Positions 27,839-40,100 of a stretch of DNA of 64,000 nt are shown piece by piece. Positions within the stretch are counted from its first letter, which is position 1. Each line of letters begins with the position of its first letter. This DNA is from Parvicella sp964387945 (GTDB taxonomy: Bacteria > Bacteroidota > Bacteroidia > Flavobacteriales_D > Parvicellaceae), in assembly GCA_964387945.1 (NCBI GenBank), contig CAYLYX010000001.1, forward strand, positions 124,001 to 188,000, given 5' to 3'. The notes under the pieces are model-generated. The model had not been told where the DNA came from, did not search any database, and was given only the letters and a program-made list of their open reading frames with translations. A program made the position numbers and the translations under genes.

Positions 27839-28759
27839 CTACAATGTTGAATTCACGTTTCTTACAGCTTCAGCACTTTCTGCAAACTTCGCTTTCTCTG
27901 CATCGTTTAAATCTAACTCAACAATTTTTTCAATACCATTTCTACCAATAATTACTGGCACACCCATACAAATATCATTCTGACCGTACTCACCAGACAA
28001 CATTGAAGAACATGGAATCAATTTTTTCTGATCGCAAGCAATCGACTGTACAATTGTAGATACTGCTGCCCCTGGTGCATACCAAGCAGACGTTCCCAAC
28101 AAACCTGTAAGTGTTGCCCCTCCAACTTTCGTATCTTCCGCCACTTGATTCAATCTGTCTTCGCTAATAAAAGTAGATGCAGGAACACCATTTCTAACCG
28201 CCAAACGCGTTAATGGCAACATTCCTTTATCACTATGTGCAGCAATCACCATTCCTTTCACATCAGAAGCGGGACACCCCATAGCCTCACTCAACCTATA
28301 ATTGAAGCGCGCACTATCTAAAGCACCTCCCATTCCAATGATTCTATTTTTTGGCAATCCAGTAGTTTTATGCACAAGATACGTCATTGTATCCATTGGA
28401 TTACTCACCACAATAATGATTACGTTTGGAGATTCTTTCAATAGACTCTCAGCAACTGACTTCACAATTCCTGCATTAATTCCAATCAACTCTTCACGCG
28501 TCATGCCTGGCTTTCTTGGAATACCACTTGTAATTACAGCAATATCACTCCCAGCAGTCTTACTGTAGTCACTTGTACTTCCTGTAATCTTTGTGTCAAA
28601 TCCATTCAAAGACGCACACTGCATTAAATCCATAGCTTTTCCTTCTGCGTACCCCTCCTTAATATCAACCAACACAACTTCAGAAGCAAAATTCTTCATA
28701 GCGATATACTCAGCGCAACTTGCACCTACCGCTCCAGCTCCAACTACTGTTACTTTCAT
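27839..28759 (-). CDS. mdh: Malate dehydrogenase (LDH-like type)
   Basis: 306 residues. It catalyses NAD-dependent interconversion of malate and oxaloacetate in the TCA cycle. The NAD-binding motif VVGAGAVGASCAEY is at residues 4-17, with a VDIKEG acidic end of strand 2 (NAD preference). The mobile-loop region ITSGIPRKPGMTREE near 77-91 contains the two arginines typical of malate-specific enzymes. The active-site His lies in MVIAAHSDKGM. The gene is divergent from the sigma factor. A one-mismatch -7 box (TAACTTCG, minus strand, 28804-28811) is seen upstream. Confidence 0.95.
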   Translation of the reverse strand: MKVTVVGAGAVGASCAEYIAMKNFASEVVLVDIKEGYAEGKAMDLMQCASLNGFDTKITGSTSDYSKTAGSDIAVITSGIPRKPGMTREELIGINAGIVKSVAESLLKESPNVIIIVVSNPMDTMTYLVHKTTGLPKNRIIGMGGALDSARFNYRLSEAMGCPASDVKGMVIAAHSDKGMLPLTRLAVRNGVPASTFISEDRLNQVAEDTKVGGATLTGLLGTSAWYAPGAAVSTIVQSIACDQKKLIPCSSMLSGEYGQNDICMGVPVIIGRNGIEKIVELDLNDAEKAKFAESAEAVRNVNSTL

Positions 28760-28916
28760 TTTAAATTATTTTTTTAGTTTTGATTAACAATCTGATTTGC
28801 CTACGAAGTTAAAAATTCTCACGGCTCTTGGGATTAATTATTATATTTTTTTGAATCATTTTTTTAACGAGAGAGGCAACCTTTAATTTCTGCCCCGTTA
28901 AACTACCAATTGTACA

Positions 28917-29486
28917 ATGAAACCAACTCAAGAAGAGTTAGATCTGTGGATTAAGGGATGTAAACGCAACGACAAAAAATGTCAACGAAAGGTTTACGAA
29001 GTGTTGTTTAGTCCAATGCTTGGTGTCTGCATGAGGTATGCTCGAGACAGACAAGAGGCAACCGATATTCTTCAAGATGGCTTCATTAAGGTCTTTGACA
29101 AAATTGGATTATATGACGACAACGGCTCTTTTGAAGGGTGGGTTCGTAGAATAATTGTGAATACGGCAATTGACGCTATTAGAAAACGAAAGAATGAAAT
29201 TCTTACGGATGACACCAGCATCTACCGACCTCAGGAAGGCTATTACTCAAATGAAGAGGAAGAGGAAGCCGCCTACAAAGGACTCGGAGTTAATGACGTA
29301 GTTGAAGCAATGCAACAACTATCTCCGATGTATAGAGCAGTCTTCAACCTCTATGTGATGGACGGATTAACCCATCAAGAGATTGCTGACGAACTAGACA
29401 TTTCCGTTGGAACTTCTAAATCCAATTTATCTAAAGCACGTGCAAGAATAAAAACAATACTACAAAGTAAAATTACGAGTCGATGA
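28917..29486 (+). CDS. ECF-type RNA polymerase sigma-70 factor
   Basis: 189 residues. Region 2 shows ATDILQDGFIKVFDKI and the -10-binding FEGWVRRIIVNTAIDAIRK (about 55-90). Region 4 is a helix-turn-helix near 135-180 (MDGLTHQEIADELDISVGT, SKSNLSKARARIK). There is no region 1 or 3, which is the definition of ECF sigma factors. Its stop overlaps the next start (ATGA), coupling it to a membrane protein with an anti-sigma-like N-terminus. It is the first gene of an apparent four-gene unit that ends with the giant adhesin. The 157-base region shared with divergent mdh shows no exact TAnnTTTG box for this gene, consistent with an ECF-dependent promoter, though that is not proof of one. Confidence 0.94.
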   Translation: MKPTQEELDLWIKGCKRNDKKCQRKVYEVLFSPMLGVCMRYARDRQEATDILQDGFIKVFDKIGLYDDNGSFEGWVRRIIVNTAIDAIRKRKNEILTDDTSIYRPQEGYYSNEEEEEAAYKGLGVNDVVEAMQQLSPMYRAVFNLYVMDGLTHQEIADELDISVGTSKSNLSKARARIKTILQSKITSR

Positions 29487-30805
29487 AAAATGACTTTTTA
29501 GACAATATTATCAAAGAGAAGCTTGATCAGCAGCAGTATGAGTTCTCTAGTGCTGACTGGAATTCCTTTGAGAAAAAACAAAACAGCGCTGGAAGTTCTG
29601 GTTCTGGTTTGAAATGGTTCCTTGGCGGAGCAGCAGCTGTGGCTGCCATATCCATCGGTGTATACGTATGGCTAGGCAACACATCAGCCACCCCTTCAAC
29701 TACTGAAACAAACGAAGAAAAGATAGAGCAACATGACCTTTCAGAACATTCTCAGCCATCTGACATTATTGTTCATTCATCAGAAAATCCGCAAAAAACG
29801 AACCCTGAAAACAACATCGCTGATAGTAACAGTGGTAATGAACAAAACTCTTCGAACACAAATACATTTACTGAAACAACAGAAACACCCACTTCTGATG
29901 ATTTAGAAAACAAAGACGAATCATCCTCAAATAACAGTGAAGAACCAAATACTAGCAAAGAAAGCACAGACAACTCAATAGAAACAGGAAACGATGACGT
30001 CCACAACGAAAATGTTGCTGCTGAAGTTGCCGTTCCTAGTGCAGTTATTATGTCTGGCAACCTAGAGATTTGCCCAGGTGAGGTAGTTTCTTTCGAAACA
30101 ATCGAACAGCCTGATGTAATCTATGCATGGAATTTAGGCGACAATACCTATAGTAACGACAGACTGATCACACATGAATACAACCAACCTGGGAAGTATA
30201 TAGTTTCGCTGATTGTGACTTCATCAAAAGACAGGTCAATCCTTTCAAAATCGAAGGAAGTTGTGGTAGAAGTTCTGCCTGTACCAAACACTTCATTTGA
30301 AGTAGAATATCTGGATGATCAGATCATGCCGAGTATTCAATTGATCAGCGATGAAGCGCTGCAGTCCTATTACTGGGAGTTTGGAGATGGCACACACGCC
30401 ACCGAAGCTCAGCCCATCAAAAACTTTAAAAAGAAAGGATATTACAACATCACACTTTCTAGCACGAGTGTTGACGGATGTAAATCATCAACCACCAAGA
30501 AAGTAGCAATCGAAGAAGACTACAACTTACTGGCTCCCAATTCTTTCACTCCGAATGGCGATGGGATTAACGACTTCTTTATCCCAGAAGCACTTAAGAC
30601 AATGGACGTACAATTTACCATGTCAATTTTTAGTCAAAGTCAAGGCTTAATATTTGAAACTAAGAATATTAATCAACAATGGGACGGAAGTAATCAACAA
30701 AACGGTGAAAATTGCTCGGAAGGCACTTATATTTGGGTGGTATCCCTTACCAATTCAGAAGGGAAATCCGAACAGTACAAAGGCGCTGTTTTACTTTTAA
30801 AATAA
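29483..30805 (+). CDS. Anti-sigma-like single-TM protein with PKD domains and a T9SS type B sorting domain
   Basis: 440 residues with an unusual order. Residues 1-44 are cytoplasmic-looking (FLDNIIKEKLDQQQYEFSSADW); this spacing of an acidic helix followed by a Trp resembles N-termini of membrane proteins encoded next to ECF sigma factors in Bacteroidetes. One TM helix lies at about 45-65 (KWFLGGAAAVAAISIGVYVW). A Ser/Thr/Asn/Glu-rich linker spans about 66-185. Two PKD-like domains follow (about 190-265 and 270-342; YYWEFGDGTH in the second). The gliding-motility-associated C-terminal domain runs from about 346 to 440 (NSFTPNGDGINDFF). There is no cleavable signal peptide. It overlaps the sigma gene by 4 bases. 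Inference: it holds the sigma factor inside while its end reaches, or is recognised by, the T9SS. Confidence 0.8.
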   Translation: MKNDFLDNIIKEKLDQQQYEFSSADWNSFEKKQNSAGSSGSGLKWFLGGAAAVAAISIGVYVWLGNTSATPSTTETNEEKIEQHDLSEHSQPSDIIVHSSENPQKTNPENNIADSNSGNEQNSSNTNTFTETTETPTSDDLENKDESSSNNSEEPNTSKESTDNSIETGNDDVHNENVAAEVAVPSAVIMSGNLEICPGEVVSFETIEQPDVIYAWNLGDNTYSNDRLITHEYNQPGKYIVSLIVTSSKDRSILSKSKEVVVEVLPVPNTSFEVEYLDDQIMPSIQLISDEALQSYYWEFGDGTHATEAQPIKNFKKKGYYNITLSSTSVDGCKSSTTKKVAIEEDYNLLAPNSFTPNGDGINDFFIPEALKTMDVQFTMSIFSQSQGLIFETKNINQQWDGSNQQNGENCSEGTYIWVVSLTNSEGKSEQYKGAVLLLK

Positions 30806-30818
30806 ACTACTTGCAGAT

Positions 30819-31145
30819 ATGAAAAAACATATTCTAATAACATTGCTAGCACTACTCCTTACGGGTGGTGCTTTTGCGCAAAACATAGAAGGGGTTAACC
30901 AACCTATAGCGCACAAGTATGAATTAATTGTTGAAATAGACATGGAGGAAAACTCCTACGAACACTTTACCAGCAAGACTTCTGACCTTCTTTTAAAAAA
31001 ATTCAACCTTCAAACCCTAGAGAGTTCTGTCGAATCAGGGGTTGCTACTTTTATTCTGAGTTCTGAATCTAATGTATCTACAGAAGAATTAAGAGCTTAC
31101 ACCATTAACTTAGGTTACCCCGTAACATCGGCAAATGAATTATAG
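30819..31145 (+). CDS. Small secreted protein of unknown function
   Basis: 108 residues with a clear signal peptide (1-21, ending GAFAQ) and a compact mature part of about 87 residues with no cysteine. The alternation of predicted strands and helices (YELIVEIDMEE, helix SKTSDLLLKKF, VATFILSSESN, helix STEELRAYTINLG) suggests a small ferredoxin-like alpha/beta fold, by eye only. I do not recognise the family. It lies 13 bases after the anti-sigma-like gene and 42 before the adhesin gene, so it is probably cotranscribed and periplasmic or surface-associated. No T9SS sorting domain is visible. Confidence 0.75.
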   Translation: MKKHILITLLALLLTGGAFAQNIEGVNQPIAHKYELIVEIDMEENSYEHFTSKTSDLLLKKFNLQTLESSVESGVATFILSSESNVSTEELRAYTINLGYPVTSANEL

Positions 31146-31187
31146 CCGCTTGGACCTGAATCTTACTGACAAACTATTTTTCTAACT

Positions 31188-34100
31188 ATGAAAAAAACTA
31201 ACTTTCTAAATCTATTTATCGTTCTTCTCTCCTCCTTTGGCTTAGGAAGCTCAGTCTACTCGCAATGTACAAACAGTAGTAGCTATGGATCAGCAACAGC
31301 ACCGACCACTTCGGGCTCTCCCGTGACGATGAGTACCTGTAACTATCAGAGTGAATACAGCCCTGTTTATAGTATTCAGGCTGGAGAGACGTACGAAGTA
31401 TCCGTTGATTGCGGAGGATATGTAACTGTTCATAGCGGATCTTACAACGGACCAGTAGTTGGGAGTGGAAATCAGCCTTATACATTTACGGCTACGTCCT
31501 CAGGAACTTATTACATTCATTACAACACTAATGCAGGCTGCGGAACAGCTTCTAACTGTTGTGAAACTCAGATAGAATGTACGTCTTGTGCTGGCCCACC
31601 ACCAATTCCTTCTTGTGCTACTAACGATCCTGCGGGAAACACATGCCAAACCGCTACTCCTATTTGTGACCTAAACGGTTATTGCGGTAGTACTGCTGCC
31701 ACGTACACTGCGAATTATTCTTCAGGGTTAAACTCTGCTTTCTGCGGTAGTATTGAGAACAACTCATTCTTATCATTCGTTGCTGAAAGCTCAACCATTT
31801 CATTTGATGTTTGGACGGAAAACTGTACCATGGGATACGGTATTCAAGTGTTCATTTACGAAGATGCAGATTGTGCAGGAAGTTCAGTAGATAACTCTTT
31901 TACATGTTGGAATCCAGGGACGGAAACAGACGCAACTGTATCCGCAACTGGTTTGACGCCTGGAAATACTTATTACATTATGATTGATGGAAATTCTGGA
32001 GATGTTTGTGATTACATCATTGGAGCAAACTCCGGAATCTCAATCCCTGTTGACGCTGGCCCAGATGTTTCTATTTGTCTTGGTGAATCAACCAACCTTA
32101 ATGCTACTGGAGGTAATGGAACTTACGCATGGTCTCCCACGGGAACACTAAGTTCTGGAAGTGGCGCTTCCGTCACCGCCACCCCGACAACCACAACTAC
32201 CTATACCGTCAACTCATCCACCGGAAATCCGCTGTGCCCGGCCTCCACATCTGATGATGTAACCGTCACCGTAAACGCAGGAGGAGATCTCTCTATGTCA
32301 GGAACTAGTGCCTTAAGCGGCAGTGTAGGGCCTGGCGCCAATATCTCTCTCAATATATGCAGTGGCGGATCTGCAACGTTAAATGCTGCCGGGGCATCTA
32401 GTTACTCTTGGTCTCCTGCAACTGGGCTTAGTTCAACAAGTGGATCCTCAGTAACAGCGAGTCCTACAACTACCACAACGTATACTATTGTTGGAGACAA
32501 CGGAACTGGCTGCGATTTGATAGGATACGTGACTGTTAACGTTTCTCCAGCACCTACTGTTACTGTAAATAGTGGAAGTATTTGTGAAGGAAATAACATA
32601 ACGCTTACTGCATCGGGAATGTCGTCATACAGCTGGTCTCCATCAACTGGGCTTAGTGGAACATCAGGAGCATCGGTAACCGCTAGCCCTACTACTACGA
32701 CAACTTATACAGTAACAGGATCAACAACAGGTTGTCCAAATGATACCGAAACCTCTACCGTAACGGTGACTCCCTTGCCAAATCCTAACTTCTCGATTAC
32801 TGGTAATCAGTGCCTCGGAACAAACTCATTAACCCTCACTAATACAGGAACGGCTGGAACCTATGCTTGGTCTATACCTAGTGGAACGCCAACCACAGCT
32901 GCAGGATCACCAACAACCGTATCTTATGGCAGTGCTGGAACGTATAACATTACGTTAACGACTACGACAGGTGGATGTACAGATGACATCACCATTCCAG
33001 TCACCATCCACCCAGATCCATCAGTTACAGTGACACCTACCGATGTAAGTTGTAACGGTGATTGTGATGGTTCTATTACGGCCGTAGGATCTGGAACTTC
33101 GGGTTATAACTATAACTGGGGAGCTGCTGGAACGGGTGGTACACTAACCAATCAATGTGCTGGAAACTACAATGTCACTGTTACAGATATTAATGGGTGT
33201 CAAGTAACGGGCTCTGGAACAATCAACGAACCCCCAGTATTGGCAGTTACAGCATCTGCAACTGATGTTTCTTGTGCGGGCGACAACGATGGAACGGTAA
33301 CTGCTAACAACGCCACGGGAGGAACTGCTGGCTACACTTACACTTGGAGTGGTGGACTTGGAACTGGGCAAAACTTTTCCAATGTCTCCGCTGGAAATTA
33401 CACTGTGACGGCTACAGACGCTGAAGGGTGTACAGCAACTGCAAATGTGACGATCAATGAACCTAATGCCATTAATGTTACAGCTACTTCTACGGATGCA
33501 AGTTGTGGAGGTTCTGATGGTTCAATTTCGGTGACAAGTACAACCGGAGGTTCTGGAACATACATTTCTACCGTATGGGAAGACGCTTCGTCTAACCCTG
33601 TTGCCGACCCTAACAATGTTCCTGCAGGATCCTACACAGTTACAGTTACGGATGACAATAATTGTACTGGAACAGCAACCGTATCTGTAGGCAACTTGGC
33701 AGGGCCAGTAGTTTCTCTTAATGCTCAGACCAACGCTTCATGTTCGATGGTTGACGATGGTACTGCTTCTGTCACAGTTACAGGAGGAGCAGGATCACCT
33801 ACCTTTACTTGGGCTCCAGTACCGGGTGGTGGACAAGGAACAGCTTCTATTACTGGACTAGTTGGTGGTACAACTTATACTGTTACAGTAGATGATGCTG
33901 GTTGCACAGATGTACTTTCTATCAATATAGGTACAGACCCTGACCCGACTGCTTCAACTGTTCTGGACTCAGATGTGTTGTGTCCTGGTGACTGTAATGG
34001 CGAAGCTACTGCAACCATGACTGGGGGAACAGGTCCTTTTACTTACGCCTGGGACAACTCAGAAACGACCCAGCAAGCAACAGCTCTCTGCTTTGGAACT

Positions 34101-37100
34101 TCAAACGTTGTAATTACTGACAACAACGGATGTACAGCAAATGCATCCGTATCGGTAAGTGCTCCGAACCCATTGACGGTCACTATTAACGGCACGGATG
34201 CAACTTGTAACGGTGGAACAAATGGTTCTGCTGATGTTACTATTGCTGATGGGACACCACCATATACTACATCATGGACGCATGGTCCAACCTCAGAGGA
34301 TTTGACTGGGGTTTTAGCTACTGGTACTTATACTATAGATGTTACTGACAATAATGGTTGTCAGGTTTCTGAAAGTGTTACCATTGGTGAACCTGCTGCA
34401 ATCGTAATCAATCCAGTTAGTGCAACAGATGCATCATGTAATGGTGGATCGGATGGTGAAGTAGACGCTACTGCTGCAGGAGGAACTGGAACGCTAGATT
34501 ATGAATGGTTTGATGCTGGCGCTGGCTCGGTAGGAACTACCGCAAGTGTTGCTGGACTTACACCAGGAGATTATGATGTAGTCGTTACTGATGATAATTC
34601 ATGTACAGAAACAGCAAGCGTTACTGTGGGAGAACCAACCGCTATTTCCCTCACACCTTCTAATGTGAATAGTAACTGTGGACAAGCCGATGGTGAGGTT
34701 TCTGTTGCTGCTACAGGAGGAACTGTTGCTTCGGACTATACCTATTCTTGGGTGGACGCTTCATCTGGTGCAGTAGGCAATACAGCTACTGTTACAGGCT
34801 TGGTGGCCGGCACTTATACTGTAACCGTTACCGATGATAATGGCTGTACAGAAACGGCTACTGCTACTATCTCAGATGCTGGTGCACCATCCTTATCTGA
34901 ATCTCATGTAGATGCATTTTGCAATGGTTCTTTTGACGGTTCAATTGATATCACACCGTCAGGAGGAACAGCTCCATTCACCTTTGCTTGGACAGGTCCA
35001 AATGGATTCACTTCAACAGGACAGGATATTAACTTGCTTGAAGCTGGACAATACGATATTACTGCAACTGATGATAATGGTTGTATTGCCACATTAAGTA
35101 TAACTATTAATGAACCTCCAGTGGTAACTGTAACGCCATCTGCCACGGATGCAATATGCTTCGGAGGAAGCACCGGAACTGTTAATGCGACTGCTGGTGG
35201 AGGGACAGGAACTATAACATTTGAGTGGTACGATGACCCTATTTTATCAAACAACATTGGTTCAGGAGCTTCTCAAAATGGTCTTGCAGCTGGTACCTAC
35301 TATGTAGAAGTAACAGATGTAAATGGATGTTCAGAAGATGGTTCAATAACTATTGGAGAACCCGACAACATTGTCATTACAACTACTGCTACGGATGCCA
35401 ATTGTGGACTTGCAGACGGAACTGTCTCTGTAACGAATACAACTGGTGGATCAGGAGTTTATGTTTCAGAAACTTGGGTTGACAACGGTAGCAACCCCGT
35501 AACCGATATTAACGCAGTTTCTTCGGGGTCATACACGGTTACAATAACGGATAACAACGGTTGTACTGGTACGACCGTTCAAGGAGTAAACGATTTAGTA
35601 GGTCCAACTCTCAACTTGATATCAGCTGCGAGTGCTTCTTGTGCTGGATATTGTGATGGTACGGCACTGATTGAAGCTGTTGGCGGAACACCAACTTATG
35701 TTTACGCTTGGAATCCTGCTCCAGGAACGGGACAAGGAACCCCTTCCGTTACTGGACTTTGCGCTGGAGACTACAACGTGAGTGTATCAGATGATAACGG
35801 TTGTACGGATAATATCATCGTAACGATACTTGAACCAACTCCTCTTGTGGCATCCATCACTTCTAATACTGATGTTTCTATTAATGGAGGAACCGATGGC
35901 GCTGCAACGGCTACTGCTTCTGGTGGAACACCTTCTTATTCTTACGAGTGGTATAACGGTTGCCCTCCCGGTACGGCAATTGGTCAATCAGTTGCTTCGG
36001 CTACGAACCTTTCTGCCGGAGATTATGCTGTAATCGTTGAGGATTCAAAAGGTTGTTTAGATACCGTTTGTACCACGATTGACGAACCAACTACAATTAA
36101 TATTTCTGAGGTAATCACGGATGCAACTTGTTTTAACGGAACAGGTGGAGAAATAACCATTTCTGTTTCTGGTGGTGTACCTGGATATACCTACGAGTGG
36201 TATGACGCTGTGACAAGTACAGCTATTGGACAGACTGGTTTAACCGCTACCGGTTTAACTGCAGGAGACTATTACGTGGTAGTTGAAGATCAAAACGGGG
36301 CGTCACAAACGTCTAACGTCTTTACTATAGATCAACCCACCGAACTATTGTTGACTACGGCTGTTACTTCTAGTTTCAACGGTGAAGATATCAGCTGTTT
36401 TGGAGCATGCAATGGTACCGCCAATGTGACCGCTTCTGGAGGTATAACTCCTTACACCTATGCTTGGGATGCTGCAGCCGGATCGCAAACTACGGCCTCC
36501 GTAAACGGTTTGTGCGCAGGGACCTATTCAGTAAACGTCACCGATGCAAATGGATGTCCAGCCACAGAAACAGTGACCCTTACAGAACCTACTCAAATGG
36601 TTAACGCTCCTACTCAAACAGATGTGAGTTGTAATGCAGCTTGCGATGGAGAAGCCAACACTTCAGTCAGTGGTGGTACAGCTGGATACACCTTTCAATG
36701 GAATGACGCAGGACTTTCCACCACAGCAACGATTTCAAACCTTTGTGCAGGAACCTATGATGTAACCATTACGGATGCAAACAACTGTACCATTAATGAT
36801 TCTTACACCATCACGGAACCAACTGCTCTTGTGCTGGGTGAAGTAACTAACGGATCAAACTGTAACCAAGATGACGGTGATGCAACGGTTACCATCGTTT
36901 CTGGTGACGCTCCGTTCACCTACCAGTGGGATGCAAACGCAGGTTCTCAAACCACAGCCACTGCTTCAAACCTTTTTGCTGGTTGCTACGATGTAGATGT
37001 GACAGATGCAAATGGTTGTGTTGAAACACTGAACATCTGCGTTCAGGATTTAGGAGCACCAACGGTGACCATTCTTACGCAAACAGATGTAAGCTGTAAT

Positions 37101-40100
37101 GGTGGTAGTGATGGATTTGCTCAAATCCAAGTAACGGATGGAACTGCTCCATATACTTATGATTGGGAAGACTGCAGCGGCAATTCAATTGGACAAACCA
37201 CAGCTTCTGCACTCAACCTTGCAGCAGGGTGTTACTCTGGAACTATGGTAGATGCCGTTGGATGTCAGGCTTCAGTTTCTGTAACGATTGACGAACCAAC
37301 TGCTTTGAATGTTGCTATTACCGCTTCTTCTGATGTTACCTGTTTTGGTTATACAGATGGATCAGCGACTGTTACAGCTGGTGGAGGTACTGGTCCTTAT
37401 ACTTACCTATGGAGTGATGTTGCCAACCAAACAACTGCTTCAGCTTCAAACCTCGCACCAGGTTCTTATCAAGTAACTGTAACTGATGATCTCGGCTGCA
37501 CAGGAACCGCAAACGTAACCATTGGTGAACCAATCGAAATGCAGCTTTCCACCTCAGTTGTGGACGCATTCTGTGCCACGGGAACAGGAAGCGCTACAGT
37601 AACGGTTACAACTGGTGGAGTTTCTCCTTTTACCTATGATTGGACACCTACCTCGCAAACAACAAGTGTGGCTACCTCTCTTGCTCCGGGCACATACGAT
37701 GTGACCGTTACGGATTTTGATGGGTGCGTTCAAACTACACAAGCGACTGTGGGAGATATCCCTCCAGGAACAGCTACAATAGGTACAATTGAAGATGTTT
37801 CATGTAACGGTGGCTCAGATGGTACGATAGATGTTTCAATGAGTGGTACAGGAACTGCTCCTTATTCATACCAGTGGTTTAATGGACAAACTGGAACTGC
37901 CCTAACTGGTCAGACAGGAATACAAGCCACAGGCCTCCCTGCTGGTGACTACTATGTTGAAGTTACTGATGCAAATGGTTGTTTATCTACAAGTAATACT
38001 GGATCTGTCGTGGAACCTACTCCAGTTCAGGTATCTTCTGTTGTTGCAGATGCTCGTTGCTTTGGTTCTTGTAATGGAACAGCAGAAGCGCTTGCGTCTG
38101 GAGGGTCTCAACCTTTTACTTACTCTTGGAACGATCCTCTCAGCCAAACTACTATTCAGGCTTCAGGTTTATGCGTTGGTAACTATACGGTAACCGTTAC
38201 TGATAACAATGGTTGTGTAGAAACTCACGATGTTACAATCAATCAACCTAGTCCTATTACTATTGACTCTACAGTAACAAACGCAAACTGTCAGCAGGCT
38301 GATGGTAATGCCTGTGTAACACCTTCTGGAGGCTCAGGAAGTTTTACCTATCTATGGCCTGACGGAAGCTCAAATTCTTGCGCAGCTAACTTAATCGCTG
38401 GAACCTACATTGTTACGGTAACGGATATTAATAACTGTCAAGAACAAATAAGTGTAGAAGTAGCGGATCTTGGTGGACCCGTGGCCGACATTATTAGCTT
38501 TACTGAAGTTAGCTGTAATGGCTTCACAGATGCACAAGCCACAGTAGATATGACAAGTGGTAATGGAACAAACTTCACAGTTCTCTGGGATGCAAATACG
38601 GGTAATCAAACAACTCCTACGGCAAGTAATCTTGGGGCCGGAACTTATAGTGTAACCCTAACAGACGACCTTGGCTGTAATGCGAGTACTTCCGTAACTA
38701 TATCAGAGCCAAATGCCCTTGTATATAATGTCAATTTCAATTTTGCTTCTTGCTTTAATTACTGCGATGGTGATGCTAACATTATTGTTGCTGGGGGTAC
38801 ACAACCATACACTTACGAATGGCTTGACAATGTAACCAACACTATTGGGGCGAATTCGAGTATTTCAGGTCTCTGCGCAGGAAGTTATGTAATCAATGTT
38901 GAAGATGATAACGGCTGTTCATTCACAGACAATGTTGTGATTCAACAACCTACGGAAGTTTCTGGATCTATTGTTGGTACTGATATTTCCTGCTTCAATT
39001 CATGTGATGGTACAGCAGAAGCTTCAGGTGATGTAGGGTTCGCACCATTCTCATTTGCTTGGGATGCTGGAACAGGAAACCAAACAGGAAGTGTGGCGAA
39101 CAACCTATGCCCAGGAACATATGAAGTGACGATAACCGATGATCATGGATGTATGGGAACAGAAACAGTAACTCTTGTTGAACCAACATTGCTTACATCT
39201 AATATTGATCAATCGGGCAATATTTCGTGTAATGGGTTCTGTGACGGATTTGCTCAAGGTAGCGCGATGGGTGGAACCGGACCATACAGCTATTCATGGT
39301 CAGGAAACGCCAGCGCATCATCTTTAGCTAATAACTTATGTACAGGAACCTACACGATGACAGTTACGGATGATAATGGATGTACTTCATCAAGTAGTGT
39401 TACACTCACTCAACCTACCGCGTTATCTGCCAGCACCTCTTCCGTGGACCTTTCATGTTTTGAGTCCTGTGACGGAAGTGCAAGTGTGAGTGTTTCTGGA
39501 GGTGTTGCACCTTATCAGTATCAATGGGATAACTCAACGTTTGCAACCACCTCATCTTTTAGTAATGAATGTGCTGGAACTTATACTGTGCAAGTTCTAG
39601 ATGATAACGGCTGTCAATTATCTGAAACTGTAACGATAGGACAACCGACCGATATTGTTATAAGTGCGAATACAACCAATTCAAACTGTGGACAAGATAA
39701 TGGTCAGATTTGTGCTAACGTGAACGGAGGTACTGCACCCTATACTTACCAATGGAATGATCCGAATACGCAAACAGGAGCTTGTGCTTTGAGTTTGTTC
39801 TCAGGGTGTTATACATTCACCATCACGGATGGAAATGCTTGTGTAAAAGACACATTATTATGTATTAATGATATCGCTGGACCAACGGTAACGCCTGTTT
39901 CTAGCGTTGACGTAACATGTGCTGGAGCAGGAAATGGCTCCGTACAATTTAACGCTACTGGAGGTGCTGGAACATTAACGTATGAAATTGTAGATGGCTC
40001 TGGAACTACGGTTAACACAGGAGTAACAACTGCTGCAAACTTAGATGGAGATTGCTATACGCTTATCGCAACAGATGTTGCTGGTTGTATCGCCTCGGAT

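Noticed and set aside
28760..28916. tRNA or small RNA gene in the mdh/sigma divergent gap
   Set aside because: No cloverleaf or terminator was seen. The stretch is AT-rich and fits two divergent promoters.
34904..35257. 117-residue minus-strand frame inside the adhesin gene
   Set aside because: It is the mirror of repeat codons (Val/Pro/Thr/Ser-rich). Many similar antisense frames occur along the array, with no promoter or domain.
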